Shown here piece by piece: positions 40,673 to 53,576 of a DNA stretch of 64,000 nucleotides. A program made the translations under genes and the position numbers. The stretch's first letter is position 1. Each line of letters starts with the position of its first letter. The notes under the pieces are model-generated. The model was not told where the DNA came from. It ran no database searches and saw only the letters and a program-made list of their open reading frames with translations. The stretch is from Quercus robur (lineage: Eukaryota > Streptophyta > Magnoliopsida > Fagales > Fagaceae): assembly GCF_932294415.1 (NCBI RefSeq), contig NC_065544.1, forward strand, positions 38,581,293 to 38,645,292, read 5' to 3'.

Positions 40673-42883
40673 ATGCAAATTTCACACCATTTTTCAACGG
40701 CAGGTTTTCAAATGTGGTGTGGTACTAGTATGAAGTATCACAGGGGCTTTGCTTCTTTCAGAGTGACTATCTCTACCATTAGCATGGTCGAGTTCCCAAA
40801 ATCCCTCTCTCCCAAGCGAGTTCTCAAGCTCCTTAAACTCGAGAAAACCGCTCACTCCGCACTCGCCCTCTTCGACTCAGCCACTCGCCACCCGGGTTAT
40901 ACTCACTCGGCCCCCGTCTTCCACCACATCCTTCGTCGGCTCGTGGACCGTTGCCTCGTCTCTCAGGTGGGTCGGGTCGTCGAGCTGATCCGAACCCAGA
41001 AATGCCAGTGCTCCGAAGATGTTGCATTGACTGTGATCAAAGCCTACGCGAAGAACTCCATGCCCGATCAAGCTCTCGATGTGTTTCAACGAATGGACGA
41101 GATTTTTGGTTGTACACCTGGGATAAGGTCGTACAACTCGTTGCTCAATGCTTTCATTGAATCCAACCAGTGGGACAGAGCTGAGTCGTTCTTGAAGTAC
41201 TTTGAGAAGGTGGGTATGTCTCCGAATTTGCAAACTTATAATATCTTGATTAAGATTTCGTGTAAGAAGAGGCAGTTTGAGAAGGCCAAAGGGTTGTTGG
41301 ATTGGATGTGGGAAAAGGGTTTTGAGCCTGATGTGTTTAGCTACGGTACTTTGCTGAATGGGCATGCAAAAGGTGGGAGTTTGTGTATTGCGTTGGAAGT
41401 GTTCGATGAAATGCCTGTAAGAGGGGTGGAACCTGATGTGATGTGTTATAACATTTTGATTGATGGGTTTTTCAAGAGAGGTGATTTTGTTAAGGCTATG
41501 GAGATTTGGGAGAGGTTATTGAGGGCCTCTTCAGTGTATCCTAATGTTGTTACTTACAATGTTATGATCAATGGATTGTGTAAATGTGGGAAGTTTGATG
41601 AGAGTTTAGAGATATGGAATAGGATGAAGAGAAATGAGCGGCGGTGGGATTTGTTTACTTGTAGTACTTTGATACATGGCTTGTGTGAGGCTGGTAATGT
41701 TGATGCAGCTGAGAGAGTTTATAATGAGATGATTGAGAGTGGGATGTCTCCAGATGTAGTTACGTATAATGCAATGCTTAATGGATTTTGTCGAAAGGGG
41801 AAGGTTAAGGAGGGATTTGAGCTGTGGGAGATGATGGGGAAGAATGGTTGTCATAATGTTGTCAGTTACAACATATTTATTAAGGGGTTGTTTGATAATG
41901 GGAAGGTTGATGAAGCAATGTCTATTTGGGAACTCTTAATGGAGAAGAGTATTAATGCAGATTCCACCACTTATGGAGTGTTAATTCATGGGTTGTGTAA
42001 GAATGGATACCTGAATAAGGCTTTATCAAATCTGAAAGAGGCAGAAAATAGTGGACCTCGTCTTGATATTTTTGCATATTCCTCAATGATTAATGGGTTA
42101 TGCAAAGACGCGAGATTAGATGAAGCGGCCAAAGTAGTGGATCAGATGGTTAAGCATGGCTGTAAATTGAATCCTCATGTTTGCAATGCATTGCTTAATG
42201 GGTTTATCAGAGCTTCCAAACTTGAGAATGCAATTCAGTTTTTTGGGGAAATGGGCACCAGGGGTTGCTCTCCAACAGTTGTCTCCTATAATATTCTTAT
42301 AAATGGTTTATGCAAATCTGAAAGGTTTAGTGAGGCATATTCTTTTGTGAGAGAAATGTTAGAAAAGGGGTGGAAGCCAGACATGATCACGTATAGCTTG
42401 TTGATGGATGGGCTTTTTCAAGGCAAGAAGACTGACATGGCCCTCAACTTGTGGCAACACTTTCTGGACAAAGGTTTTAAGCCTGATGTAACTATGCACA
42501 ACATTATAATTCATGGGCTTTGCTCTGTTGGCAAGGTAGAAGATGCTTTGCAGCTCTATTCAGAGATGAAGCAGTGGAACTGTTTTCCAAATCTTGTAAC
42601 CCATAATACCCTCATGGAGGGGCTCTACAAAGCCCAGGACTGTGAAAAGGCATCAGAGATCTGGGCTTGCATCTTAGAAGATGGGTTACGGCCAGATATT
42701 ATCTCTTATAATATTACTCTTAAGGGGCTTTGCTCTTGTAGTAGGATATCAGATGCTGTTGGGTACTTGAAACATGCTTTGGATCATGGAATTCTTCCAA
42801 CTGCCATAACATGGGACATTCTTGTAAGAGCGGTGATTAATAATGGGGCTTCGACTGTGAAATCTTTGGGTTTACAATTGTAA
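40673..42883 (+). CDS. P-class pentatricopeptide repeat protein (At3g09060-like)
   Basis: One uninterrupted frame of 736 residues. A shorter start at residue 38 (40784), which begins MVEFPKSLSPKRVLKLL, matches the beginning of the Arabidopsis protein At3g09060 as I remember it; the longer start adds a basic leader that could serve as an organelle-targeting sequence. About residue 110 onward is a continuous array of 35-residue PPR motifs, roughly 17, with the usual signatures such as VVTYNVMINGLCKCGKFDES and PDVVTYNAMLNGFCRKGKV. The array ends near the C-terminus without E or DYW domains, which makes it P-class. Such proteins bind organellar RNA sequence-specifically and aid processing, stability or translation. 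The target is unknown. The gene lacks introns, as most PPR genes do. Confidence 0.93.
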   Translation: MQISHHFSTAGFQMWCGTSMKYHRGFASFRVTISTISMVEFPKSLSPKRVLKLLKLEKTAHSALALFDSATRHPGYTHSAPVFHHILRRLVDRCLVSQVGRVVELIRTQKCQCSEDVALTVIKAYAKNSMPDQALDVFQRMDEIFGCTPGIRSYNSLLNAFIESNQWDRAESFLKYFEKVGMSPNLQTYNILIKISCKKRQFEKAKGLLDWMWEKGFEPDVFSYGTLLNGHAKGGSLCIALEVFDEMPVRGVEPDVMCYNILIDGFFKRGDFVKAMEIWERLLRASSVYPNVVTYNVMINGLCKCGKFDESLEIWNRMKRNERRWDLFTCSTLIHGLCEAGNVDAAERVYNEMIESGMSPDVVTYNAMLNGFCRKGKVKEGFELWEMMGKNGCHNVVSYNIFIKGLFDNGKVDEAMSIWELLMEKSINADSTTYGVLIHGLCKNGYLNKALSNLKEAENSGPRLDIFAYSSMINGLCKDARLDEAAKVVDQMVKHGCKLNPHVCNALLNGFIRASKLENAIQFFGEMGTRGCSPTVVSYNILINGLCKSERFSEAYSFVREMLEKGWKPDMITYSLLMDGLFQGKKTDMALNLWQHFLDKGFKPDVTMHNIIIHGLCSVGKVEDALQLYSEMKQWNCFPNLVTHNTLMEGLYKAQDCEKASEIWACILEDGLRPDIISYNITLKGLCSCSRISDAVGYLKHALDHGILPTAITWDILVRAVINNGASTVKSLGLQL

Positions 42884-43474
42884 GCACGTTTTAGCTCATA
42901 CCAGCACATTCACCTGCTACTTCTGGAGTACATCTGTATGGCAAGAAAAGCTAATTAATGATCATAATATTTTTTCGGCTTCTGCCTGGAATCTATGTTT
43001 CAACCTCACATTGTGTCAACAAAAGTTGCTGCAACCACTCTTCAAGCTGGTCGTTACAGATGCTGATATCTCTACTGATAATCCTGGGTTCAAGTGCTGG
43101 TATCTGGCATCCATTCTAAAGAACTACAGATGCACACATTGAGAGATTGTGCAGTTCTCTGGAGTAATGGATTATACACAGAATGAGTGAGTTTTCTTTA
43201 ATGTTCCATGCTTAATTTTTACTAGAGATGTTATATTCTTAACTTCTCATTGGAAGTTTTTTGCAAGTTGGATTTAATATCTTCACATACACTGAACAGG
43301 ACTCTATTTCACCAAGTTGCTAGTGGTGAGCTCTTCAAAACCTAGTTCACAAAGTTGGCTCCCCAGTATCCAGTTGCTATTGCCCATTGGTTTAATTCTG
43401 GGTCAACATAGATCTTGTTATGGGTAAGTACTAAAACCATGGTTGTTAACTGAAACAACTTGAAAGCAACCAAT
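42884..43474. other. PPR gene 3' flank
   Basis: Probable 3' UTR and intergenic DNA. No further gene seen. Confidence 0.5.
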
Positions 43475-43640
43475 GAGCCTTGGCTCAATGGCACTTCCTC
43501 TCACAAATATGGGTGAATGGTGAGGTTATGAGTTCAGAACTCACTGAGTGCGTATGTGACTTGCCAAACTTGAAAACTTGTTTAGAATCTACATTAAAGA
43601 GGTAGATTTAGTACTAGCTATTGGCTAGGGCTAGTCATTG
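43475..43640 (+). mobile_element. tRNA-derived SINE
   Basis: A-box tggctcaatgg at 43481-43491 and B-box-like gttcagaac at 43532-43540, 41 bases apart, as in SINE heads. No cloverleaf can be drawn. The 3' end is not sharply defined. Confidence 0.5.
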
Positions 43641-45520
43641 ACTCTTAAAAATCAACTAAGAAATTAAGTTTACCACATGATGTGTTGGTCATCAATGCTT
43701 AAAAGTCAACGAAGGAATACTTACCTTATTCTTTTGAATTAAGAGTGTTTCTTATCTGAACTGGATGCTTATTTTTGTTGTGATTTTGTAGGATATTTCA
43801 GTGCCAAAAAATCCTGCCTATATTAGATGAGAAATTGCATACTATATATTGGACCTTGGAGATACGTAGCCAAAAGCTTAAAGCTTTTTCTTGCTGGTTT
43901 GTTCATCTGTTCTCACAGAAAATCTTCCATATTTTTTTATATGTTTTATCAAGAAGTGTCAAGAAAAGAGAACATTTAAAAACAGGTATGGTCATATAGA
44001 AGGATGCGAAACCTTTAGATATTCTTTGTATTTTTTTATAATGCATCCGACATGGTAACTCAGTTACGCAGATTTTGGTGATTATAGTGATATTACCAAA
44101 ATCAGATGTTGATGATGCCAAAGCGAAGTAGCATGATATATCAGGCTCAAGTTGTAAGTTTATGCTTGGGTTTATTGAATCATGCCATATTCAGTTAATA
44201 CAATTATGGCTAACAATTTTATTCCAAACTTATTAGAACACAGCCAAAAATATCCAGTTCTTTTCTTTCCTAGTCTCTCCCCTCCCCCCCCTCCCCATTC
44301 TTTGTTTTTGTAATTCTGTTTCTTATGACATCCACTGCTCACAGATGAATTGCGAAAGCAAAGCCACTTAAATTGCTCCAAGAGCTGCAACCTTTTACCA
44401 TTCAGATGAAGAAGATGGGAAAGAAGCAGCAATGTCAATGGTTGTTAGGCCTATTTTTTCGCTGAATGATTATAAGGCCTATTAATGCAAGGTAAATGTT
44501 CCTCATTATTCATCCATCATTCTCTTTAGTAAGCTCTTTTTTCTTCTCCGTTTCCTCCTTGGCTTTCGCTTTTTCTGCCAGGTATCCTCAGCCTCAGGTT
44601 CTTGAAGAAAAGCCCTTCATTCTGATCTTTCTCGATCTGACCTTTGAACACTGCTAATATGTTTTGGAAAATTTTGTTTGATTTTAAAGCATTCTATATC
44701 CAAATTAGTTTAGTTGGAGTTTTTAGCTAGAGGTCAGAAAGAGACAAATAAAATAATGTAGAGAACATGTCTCTTGGTAATTAAATTAGAGCAAAAGCTT
44801 CTTTTTACATGTTGGCCAGATGCAAATTTCCATGCAGTATTCTTTGAGAGTGAGGAAATTCTCCACTACGTCAATCTTCTACCATTCCAACCCTACTTCG
44901 CCACTTGCTATTGAAACAAGTAATTTCAGATGTTGTATTGCTTGCTAGTTTGCAGGTGCTTCCTCACATTGAAAGGTAATTTCAAATGTTGGATTGCTTA
45001 CTAGTTTGCTGGACTTTTTGTAATTTTATTTTATCACAAATAAGTGGGGGAGGAAGGTTTTGACCCAGGGGGAAAAGTCCTTTTCATTTAAAATCTTGTC
45101 CATTTGATCTATTTCATGGTCTAGATTAGATTTTACAAATTTAAATGTATACAGTCTGCCATGTCATTTAAAATTTTAAATAATGTGGCAGTCTAAAAGC
45201 GGCTAGATCCTGATAATAAAATCTAAATCATGAAATGAAGGAAATAGACAGTTTTTGAAATGAAGAGGATCTTGTTCCGGGGGATGGGTAGTGCCAATTG
45301 AGCTACCAAGCTCTAGGCCACATGTTATTTCGATTTTTATATTCTTAAACGTTGTATTATAGGTTCCAAGTATATAGCCATTACTTAAGTTGGTTTAGAG
45401 CTTAAGCAAACAACAATCAACCTTGATATTGCATCCATTAATCATCATGAGATTGTTTGAGTTTGACCAACATGCGAAGGAAGATCACAAGTTGGATAGA
45501 ATTGGATAGAAGGCTTTAAC
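43641..45520. other. Intergenic, no gene supported
   Basis: Mixed AT-rich DNA. The segment at 45218-45290 is repeated in altered form at 45652-45725. I see no convincing coding region. Confidence 0.45.
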
Positions 45521-45625
45521 GAGTTGCTAGTGGCTCAAAATTTCATTCTTTTTTCTTCGGTATAGAGGAAAAAGTCAAACCTTGCAATAGTGTATTGGAG
45601 ATTTCGAATGTGCGGAAGAAGGCAA
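45521..45625 (+). repeat. 105-bp repeat, copy 1
   Basis: It matches 47520-47630 (gttgctagtggctc through agagggcaac) with moderate divergence. The two copies bracket the TIR element cluster. Confidence 0.7.
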
Positions 45626-45790
45626 CGTAGAAATTTGCAATTTGGGAAACAAAATCTAAATCATGAAATGAAAGAAATAGAGACAGATTTTGAAATGAAG
45701 AGGATCTTGTTCTGGGGGGATGGGTAGTGCTAATTTTAAGTTACAAAGCCCTTATTTCAATTGATCAATTGTTGAATTCTTAAAATTGTA

Positions 45791-46866
45791 TTAGAGCATT
45801 TGCAGCAGTGGAGCTAAAAAGCTATAATGCTATTTTAGCTCCACCAATATTGCAAAACAAGCTCACAGCAGTGGAGCCAAAGCCATAATATTTAGCTGAT
45901 TTGCTACAGTGCACATCTATCTATAGATGTGCACTGTAGCACTCATCTAAAAAAAAAAAGTAATTTTTTAATCCTACTCCCAATTAAAATAATAAAAACC
46001 CAGCTCTCATCTCTCTCACCGTGGACTTCTCCCATCTCTCTCAAGCGCTCATCTCCCAGCTCTCTCAAGCGCTCATCTCCTAGCTCTCATCTCTCTCAAG
46101 CTCTCCGTCTCAGTCCGTCTCAGCCGTCCCAGCCCACGCCGTCGCCGTCCCAGCCGTCCCAGCCCACGCCGTCGCCGTCGCCGTCGCTCCTCACCACCAT
46201 TCTTCCTTTGTTCACGTCCTCGCCTCCGGCGAACGACACCGAAGGGCACCGCAAGAACACGAACCGGCTAAAGGCGTCGGACTGGTGAAGAGAATCCACT
46301 CCCCGACATCGGAATCGCCTCGATGTCTCAGCCGATCCTTGAAGTGGCGGTGGAGAGTGAAACTGCCGGCGAAACCGAGCGCCGGAGCGATGAATTCGCG
46401 TCGTTTGCTTGAGCCTTGATTTGGGGTTTTTTTTTTTTTTTTTTCTCTGCTGTGGACTGGTGTTTGCTTGAGCGACTGGTGTTTGCTTGAGCCTTGATTT
46501 GGGTTGTTTTTTTGTTCTCTGCTGTGGACTGGTGTTTGCTTGAGCCTTGATTTGGGTTTTCTTTTTTTTTCTTTTTTTTTTTTCTGCCGTGGACTGGTGG
46601 TGGTGGTGGTGGTGGTGGTGGTGGATGTCTGTGCTGTGTGGTGGTGGTGGAAGATGTTTGTGCTGTGTGGTGGTGGTGATATGTTATTTTATTAAAGTAG
46701 AGATATTATTATTTTATTGTAGTAGAAATATTATTTTATTGTGATGAATATATTATTTTATTGTGTTGAAAGCTAAAATAGATCTACTGCTGTAGCATGT
46801 GTGTAGGTAAAATAGATAAAGTAACTTTTAGTAGAGCTAAATTGCTAAAAATTTAGCTCCACTTAA
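45791..46866. mobile_element. TIR DNA-transposon with captured GC-rich sequence
   Basis: It starts ttagagcatttgcagcagtg and ends near agctccact, a shortened inverted relative. It contains an 18-bp-arm hairpin at 45903-45940 (gctacagtgcacatctat and its complement). The centre (45990-46420) is GC-rich and repetitive (CTCTCAAGC, GCCGTCCCAGC, GTCGCC units), followed by a CT- and T-rich part and a (GGT)n array near 46597-46624. This looks like captured genic or promoter sequence inside a Mutator- or Harbinger-type element. Open frames in it are low-complexity. Confidence 0.5.
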
Positions 46867-46908
46867 TAGATAAAGTAACTTATAGGTTCAAATACTTATA
46901 AAATTTTA

Positions 46909-46910
<2 letters not shown>

Positions 46911-46943
<33 letters not shown>

Positions 46944-46950
46944 CAACAAC
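46911..46950 (+). repeat. AAT/AAC microsatellite
   Basis: About ten AAT units run into AAC units. Confidence 0.9.
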
Positions 46951-46984
46951 GTTGTATAGTAGATTCAATTATAAAACTATTTAC

Positions 46985-47515
46985 CATCTACAGCAGTGGA
47001 GTTAAATTTTTAGCTTTTTAACACCATAAAAAGTCACTTTATCTATTTTTTTTTTTTCACATTCTACAGTAATGAAGTTATTTTAGTTTTTAACATAATA
47101 AAATAATATAAACACTAGAATAAAATAATATTTCATTCAACCACCAACACATAACCACATCCACCATCAAATCTATAAAAATCACTGCACAACCACAACC
47201 CCGCCGTGCTCATCAAAACTAATGAAGAAGAACAAAAAAAGAAAGTAGAAAAATCAGCAGAGTCAAACCGAAACCCATGCCCAAAACAAAAACCCGGCCT
47301 TAAACACAAAGCCGAAACACAAGCCGAAACGCAAAAAATAGAGAAGAGAGGCCGAGATGGGTCAGGTTGGCGGCGATGGGTCTGTGGCAGCTAGGCTTGT
47401 GCATATCGGCAATGGGTCTGTGGCAGCTGGGCTTGTGCGGATCGGCAATGGGTCTATAGAGGAAGAAAGAAGAGATGGAAAGGCAGTGAGGAGAGAGACG
47501 AAGAAAGGAGAGAGA
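46985..47515. mobile_element. Second TIR element, same family, truncated
   Basis: It begins catctacagcagtggagtta, related to the end of the element at 45791. The GC-rich part (47330-47460) contains a twice-repeated stretch ggcaatgggtctgtggcagc. The right terminal repeat is not visible. Confidence 0.4.
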
Positions 47516-47519
47516 TGGG

Positions 47520-48196
47520 TATGTTGCTAGTAGCTCAAATTGCATTATTTTTTTTAGTATAAAGGAAAAGTCAAACCCTGCGGTAGTGTACGGGAGATTT
47601 CGAATTTGAATGTGCAAAAGAGGGCAACATACTAATTTGTGATCTAAACACTTTAAACTTATCAACTTGCTATTTTTTATCTATGGTTTTAAACTTACCT
47701 CCTGAGTTGAATTGAGTACGTATCTGTAGCTCACAGTGATTTGCTTTGATATTTGCCAAGTATTTCTCCTACGGAATCTCATTTTGAGTAGCATAAGCAA
47801 GCCGCGAATTTGGGTTCATTTCCTACCTCCGACTCAATGCTTGCAACTACGCCGTTAATCTGGGTTCATTCCTACCCACAACTCAATGCTCACAACGTCA
47901 AATCTCTTGCAACAATTATTGAGATCACACAAAAGTTTTAACAGGTATAAATGTAAATCACACCAATCTTCTCACAAGTATAATGTGAATCACACCATTT
48001 ACAATAACTAAAGTTTCTATCAGTCAAGAAACACTATTAAAATTTATAACAGAGTGAAAAGAATTCATTTAAGTACAAGCAGAAGCCAAGAACAACTACA
48101 AGAGAGCTAAAAAAAAAAAATCTATATACGGAAGAAAGCAACCTTGGACGCACACAACTTGGAAAATAACTCAATTATGTAAATAAAGATAATTTA
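47520..48196. other. 105-bp repeat copy 2 and 3' flank of the VID27-type gene
   Basis: 47520-47630 is the partner of 45521-45625. The remainder probably holds the 3' UTR of the minus-strand gene; no other gene is seen. Confidence 0.5.
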
Positions 48197-51100
48197 TCAA
48201 TGTTGTCGCTTGCCGGAGAGGCTGATAGAGCTAACTTTCATAGGGGTAGCAACCACCAGTGGAGCTTCTGGCGAGTCACTAACGGCAAACTTATCATGCA
48301 TGAACCGACTCTCAACAATAGACTCATCCTTCAACACAATCTTGTAACAATAACAGCTTTTAAGGCCTTGCTGATTCCTGTAGCATGCATGAGCACTGTT
48401 TTTCACCTGCTGGAAGTCCCATATCACACTGAACTTTCCCACTGTTGCAACCAAGTGACGCTCTTGTTTACCATTTTCCGTGACCTGAAAGCAAATATCA
48501 TACGAGAAACAAACACATAAGTTAAAGAAATTTAAGATGATAAGATCACAAAATATAAGAGACCAAAAATATAAAAAAAAACATGTATCATAAGATAAAA
48601 AAAAAATATCCATAATATACGGCAACAAAACTATCCAATTCAGCCGGAGATAAGTAGTTAACAGGCACCAAATAGATACACCCAAACCACCAGACCATCT
48701 AACTTTGAGGACCCAAATGCAACCAGATCTAAGACAATAAAATAAAAGTAAAAACTTACATGCACACAACAAAAAGAAACATTATACAAATTTTAATTGA
48801 AGTCCTTTTGTTTTACATTGGATTTCCAAACAGCTAACTCTGTTTTCTATCAGATATTTCACAGTTTTAGAAAAAGAGATCATCACCATCATTCATGATG
48901 AGTCCAATGAAAATCAGCCCCAAATACACAACTAGACATCATTTTAATGCCAAATAGCACCAATAAGGAAGCCTAAACCAAATAGCTCTTTCTTCTTCTC
49001 TTTTTTCCCCCCTCTAATAACATAATTTTTTTTTTTTTGTTTTCTTTTCTATTTCCACAAGGTACATGTTCTTTTTGCAGAATCTGATCAACTAAACAAA
49101 TGTAGAGATTAAGTGACAACCATACCTAAAGCACAAACCTCAGAAAGCTATTAAATATGAACACACTCACTAGCGTGTGAAAGTTCCAGGCAAATACAAA
49201 ATTGCACTCTCCAGTAGCTTGTCCAAAAATATTTAATTAACAATGCAAGCTTTCCATTTGAAATTTCAAGCACTTAGTGACTTACATAAAAAGTAGCTAT
49301 TTTTTTAAGCAACTAGTTCCTCTGTATGTCAAGTTATTATTCACCAGAACTGCTTGCAAATGCAATCTGGTAAAAGACCATTTATTTGTTATATGTCAAA
49401 AAGGGTGATGCACTCAACCCTTGTGAACAGATCCCTTTTTTGGTAAGTCTCTAATGCGGTCTGCTTGTGTAACTAGGAGGTCCAATAAGACCCTCACTTG
49501 AGCTGACATTCTGCTTTTGCAGCCCCTTTTTGGCCTATGTGAAGCCAATAAGGGCCAGTGGGGATTGCCCAAGGCCTGCGCACCCTTTTTAAATTTGAGT
49601 CCTCCTCCAAGATAAAAGGAAAAATTGGAGATATAAAAACGTAATCAAAGAGGTAGACATTCTTTGTGTTTCTCCAGGTTTTCAACATAACATAACAATA
49701 ATTTCTAAGCAGTGAAAATTACAACTATCCTCACTAAAAGATGCTGAAATACACGTGATCTTTAGTAAAATAGTTTTTCAATAAAGCTTGACAATAGAGA
49801 TGACTCCTCAATGGCAAAAATATTCAATGAATGCAATACGGCGTGAGAAGAGGGTAGAAATGTAGTGATTAGGAGGTTTTATTTTATTTTATTTTATTTT
49901 TTATACAAGATAGAAATTCTACTCTAGTCTAATCTAAGTGTATATATGTCAGTGTGAAGCTCTCTCTTAGAGACTTGAATCCCAACCCTTGCCCCTCATA
50001 TCCCATAAGCACTTATACTTGTGGAGTGACCATCGCACCAAGGGTGTGCGGTGATGGAGGTTTTATTTTTAAATGGTGTTGGAAAACCACTAAAATTTCA
50101 CACATTTATTACATTGAAACAAACACACCAAGACATTAATTTAAAGTAACCAGGATTGCTTTAAAGCAGAATGTCAACTTAGGCACCACTTAAGGGGTTT
50201 ACACACACAATGCAGAGCTATATAAAAGGGCTAAATTATCCATAGATCCATTAGTCATCAAAGAAAAATTTCCTTGACAAAAGAACAAAAGATAATTTGT
50301 AGATATCCAACTGTTACACTGATGCATCTATTGGACCTCATGCAGGCAACATCCGACCCAAATCTCAAAAAAACCTAACATAAATAATATCTTCCTCTGG
50401 CAAATGAATCAAATTTGTTTTCGAACAGTTACACAATATAGTGTTTTCACAAAACACAATTGTCATGTTACTAATTAAAGGTCACTATATTTTGAAAATG
50501 ACTGTAATATGAATGCAAACAGATGCAATACAGAAAAGATGTTGGCTATAACCATAAGAGAGATGAATACACTGCATACAAAAGGTAGTATATTAAATAT
50601 GAAACTGAGTAATAAAAAGAGACATCACCATTGCAAGAATCTCAATGAGTTGCAAATATAATCTAACCAAGAAAGCTGAATCAACCAAATTTGCCAATTG
50701 TAATAAAATAACCATATAAGCAGATAACAAATTAGCATTGCCAACAAATACAACAGTTAAGTAGTTGCTATATATTAAAGAGATTAAGTATGCATACCCA
50801 TGAGAAATGGCCACCGTGGAATTTATTATTACTCCCAGCCAAATGTGAATCCAGAGGGGTCAACTTCAACAACCTTGGAGCAGGAATCTTGTTCCCCATT
50901 CTGCCACTAAATCCAGTCTTTGTCTTTCCATCTTTGTCAGTAAATAGAGTGCAAATAAGGACCAAATACGTGTCAGTCGTGCCCAAAATCCACTTCCCAT
51001 CAAATGTAACATCGACATGAGTAATTGGTGAACCAAGCCCTGGAAAAGCAGTCTTGGCCTGCCTCATTGATGTCTTCGAATACAACCTTATCTTCCCATC

Positions 51101-52459
51101 AAGAGACCCAACAACAATCGACCCATCCCCAGTTGTAGCAAAGCACTGAAAATTTGTCCCTTTCGAGAACTGATGCCCCTGTGTCCAATTCAACACTGGC
51201 GAATTCGCCATTGCAATGTTCTGAACTATTCCACTCCGATCACGCATATCCCATTGACACAACCTATTATCATCTAACCCCAAAAACGTCGACTCTGACG
51301 GGTCCAATTGCGAACCTTTAGTATCATTCGTGATATCCCGCATTGTAATATCAGTCCCATCCTTCTCAAACTTCCATTCCGTGACAATCTTCCCCGTCTC
51401 GATATCGAGCTGTTGAAGCCCAGTTGCATGAGGCTTCCCTTCCTTAAATGGACTCATTAGCATCATATTTGTCTCGGCTCTCATCAACAACGCCTTTTTT
51501 GGAGTCATTTGGGCCACACTCGAACTTTTCCTTGAACTCGAACCATCAAATTTCACAGAAACACCTTTTCCATGAATTCCATGATTGAGATTCCTATAAA
51601 CCTGAACACCAGTATCGTTCACCAAGAAGCTATTATCCAATGCACCCAACGTCAAGCTCTGTACACCGCCATTGGCAGCCTCTTCGAACTCTTCCAACAA
51701 GTCCTGACTCGCCCGGACCGGCGGCTCGGGACTCTTCAACCCATCGTCTTCAGCATCCTCCCACATCGAATCGTCGGCCGCCTCGGGCTTCACCCACCCA
51801 ATAAACTCTTTCCCATAAACCTTAAGCTTGTTCTCCTCCGTAGCTTCGAGTCCGTACACATTCTCAAAAACACAGTTCTGAAACTCAGTGACGAAATTCC
51901 GATACGCTTCGTCGGTCGGGAACTTCAAAGCCCAAACGCCACTGGACACGAAATCCACGCGCCGCTGATCGCCGAACATCTTCAATTGCATCTCCGACGA
52001 AACCCTAGCTCGCACCTTAGCTCCCACTCTCAGTATCCACCACGACTGTCCTCCACCGTCCGATTCATCGTCATCGTCATCACCGTCGCCGTCGATTTTC
52101 GAGGTTTTCACAAAGGAATAAGACGAGTACTTATCGGAGACGATCCATTTCGCATTCGGAGTGTTGCCGCCGATATGGAGGTAGAGCTTGACGGAATTCG
52201 CGGAATTAGGGTTTTGCGAAGAGGAAGAAGAAGAAGCGTATTTGAGTTTGAGAGCTTTGAGTTTAGCGTCGAGTTCGTCTAGGGATTTGGGATCGGATTT
52301 GGCTTTGGATTGGGGCTTTTGTTGGTGTTGTTGGTGTGAGCCTTGAGCGTCGTCGTATTGATCGTCCTCTTCTTCTTCTTCTTCTTCTTCATTGTCGGTG
52401 TATTGGTCTGAGTCGGCGTCGGAGATATCGAGGCCTTCGCGGCTCTGAGAGGTACCCAT
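48197..52459 (-). CDS. VID27-type protein (DEM / CYPRO4 family)
   Basis: Two exons, 52459-50798 and 48484-48197, joined in phase 0 across a GT-AG intron of 2.3 kb, give 649 residues. The start MGTSQSRE has glycine at 2 and serine at 6, which fits an N-myristoylation signal. Residues 24-40 are strongly acidic, with a run of eight glutamates; another aspartate run is near 126. The C-terminal half carries the conserved VID27 domain ([64 protein letters not shown]), a WD-like beta-propeller, and exon 2 continues [16 protein letters not shown]. The Arabidopsis members (DEM1/DEM2) affect embryo and meristem development; the yeast relative is linked to vacuolar import and degradation. The biochemical role is not known. 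Both exons are intact. Confidence 0.93.
48485..50797 (-). other. Intron of the VID27-type gene
   Basis: AT-rich with no recognisable element or nested gene. The donor GTATGC and acceptor TTTCAG are canonical. Confidence 0.8.
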
Positions 52460-52787
52460 TGTTGTTGAATTTGGATTCGGAAGTGGAAAATAAGTGAGAG
52501 AGTGAGAATTGAAAAGAAATGTTAGAGATTGTTTGAAATGCTTTTGGGATCTGCGATTCCGAATAAAGTTAGTTACTCTGTTTGGATTTTGGAGATTTTA
52601 TAGGTGATTATTTCTCACCGGCTATCACCGTTTTCGTTTTTGGCATAGCTCATAAGCCTCCTTTTTGCGCGTGTTTTGTTTTTGTTTATTTATTTATTTA
52701 TTTTATTTTAAGGTTTTCATAAATGTTAATCTTTTTTTTTTTTTTTTTTTTGAGAAAAATGTTAATATAATATTTTGATATGAATAT

Positions 52788-53571
52788 TGTAAGGACTAGC
52801 TTTAAAATCCTAACCCAAAGTATGAATGGACTTAGGACCAAAAAGTTCGAAACAATGAATTTGTAGAAAATGGATTAGAAAAACTGGGTTTTAGTTAACC
52901 AAACAACAAGTTAGGTAGGCTTGATGACAAAGGAGTGAAAAAATACAAGTTTAAACTAAAGGAAGAACATCCTCGACAAAATCCAAGGAGATTGATTTTT
53001 ATATAATGTTCTTAAATATGGTTACAGGTTTGGTTCTAGATTGCTACAGTGTTTCTTTCTTTATTTCTCCGATCCCATTATCTCATTGCCTCCTTCTTCC
53101 TTTATACTATCTCCTCATCTCATCTCCACCTTCCACATGCATGCCTGATGGTTGGTGTTGATATTTGTCCCATCAACCCCTTCTAAAAGTCTTCATGTAG
53201 CAGCTGTAAGGTTGATAATCACTGTTCAAGTATCACCTCCACATTAATGCGACCAAAGAATTAGCTACAGTGCATTTAATGCGGTGACAACAGTTTTCTT
53301 CTTAGATATTTTAGGATTTCTCCTTCTCCCATGTCTCTACCGTGCCTATCTATACTGACCGAACTTCCTGGAACGTTCCCCTGAACAATGGATCACTCCT
53401 CTTGACCTCGGCCTTTATTAGCTGAGGAGGCATTCATCCTCGGACAATCCTCCTGGGTCATTATAACCAAACCAACTTCTTCATTTACTAACACAGTTTT
53501 TCTGTCAAAGATTTTTCCTCCTTGGACGTCTCTTAGTCCTCGGCTTGGACCACAGGCCCAATGTCCCTACA
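52788..53571 (-). mobile_element. Solo LTR (784 bp)
   Basis: TG at the left and CA at the right are flanked by perfect 5-bp repeats aatat (52783-52787 and 53572-53576). On the minus strand it starts TGTAGGGACA, then GC-rich stretches with ccgagg motifs and a CATTAAATGCA stretch. The general design recalls the solo LTR at 8489, but the sequences are clearly different. No internal region remains. It lies 330 bp upstream of the VID27-type gene start codon. Confidence 0.8.
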
Positions 53572-53576
53572 AATAT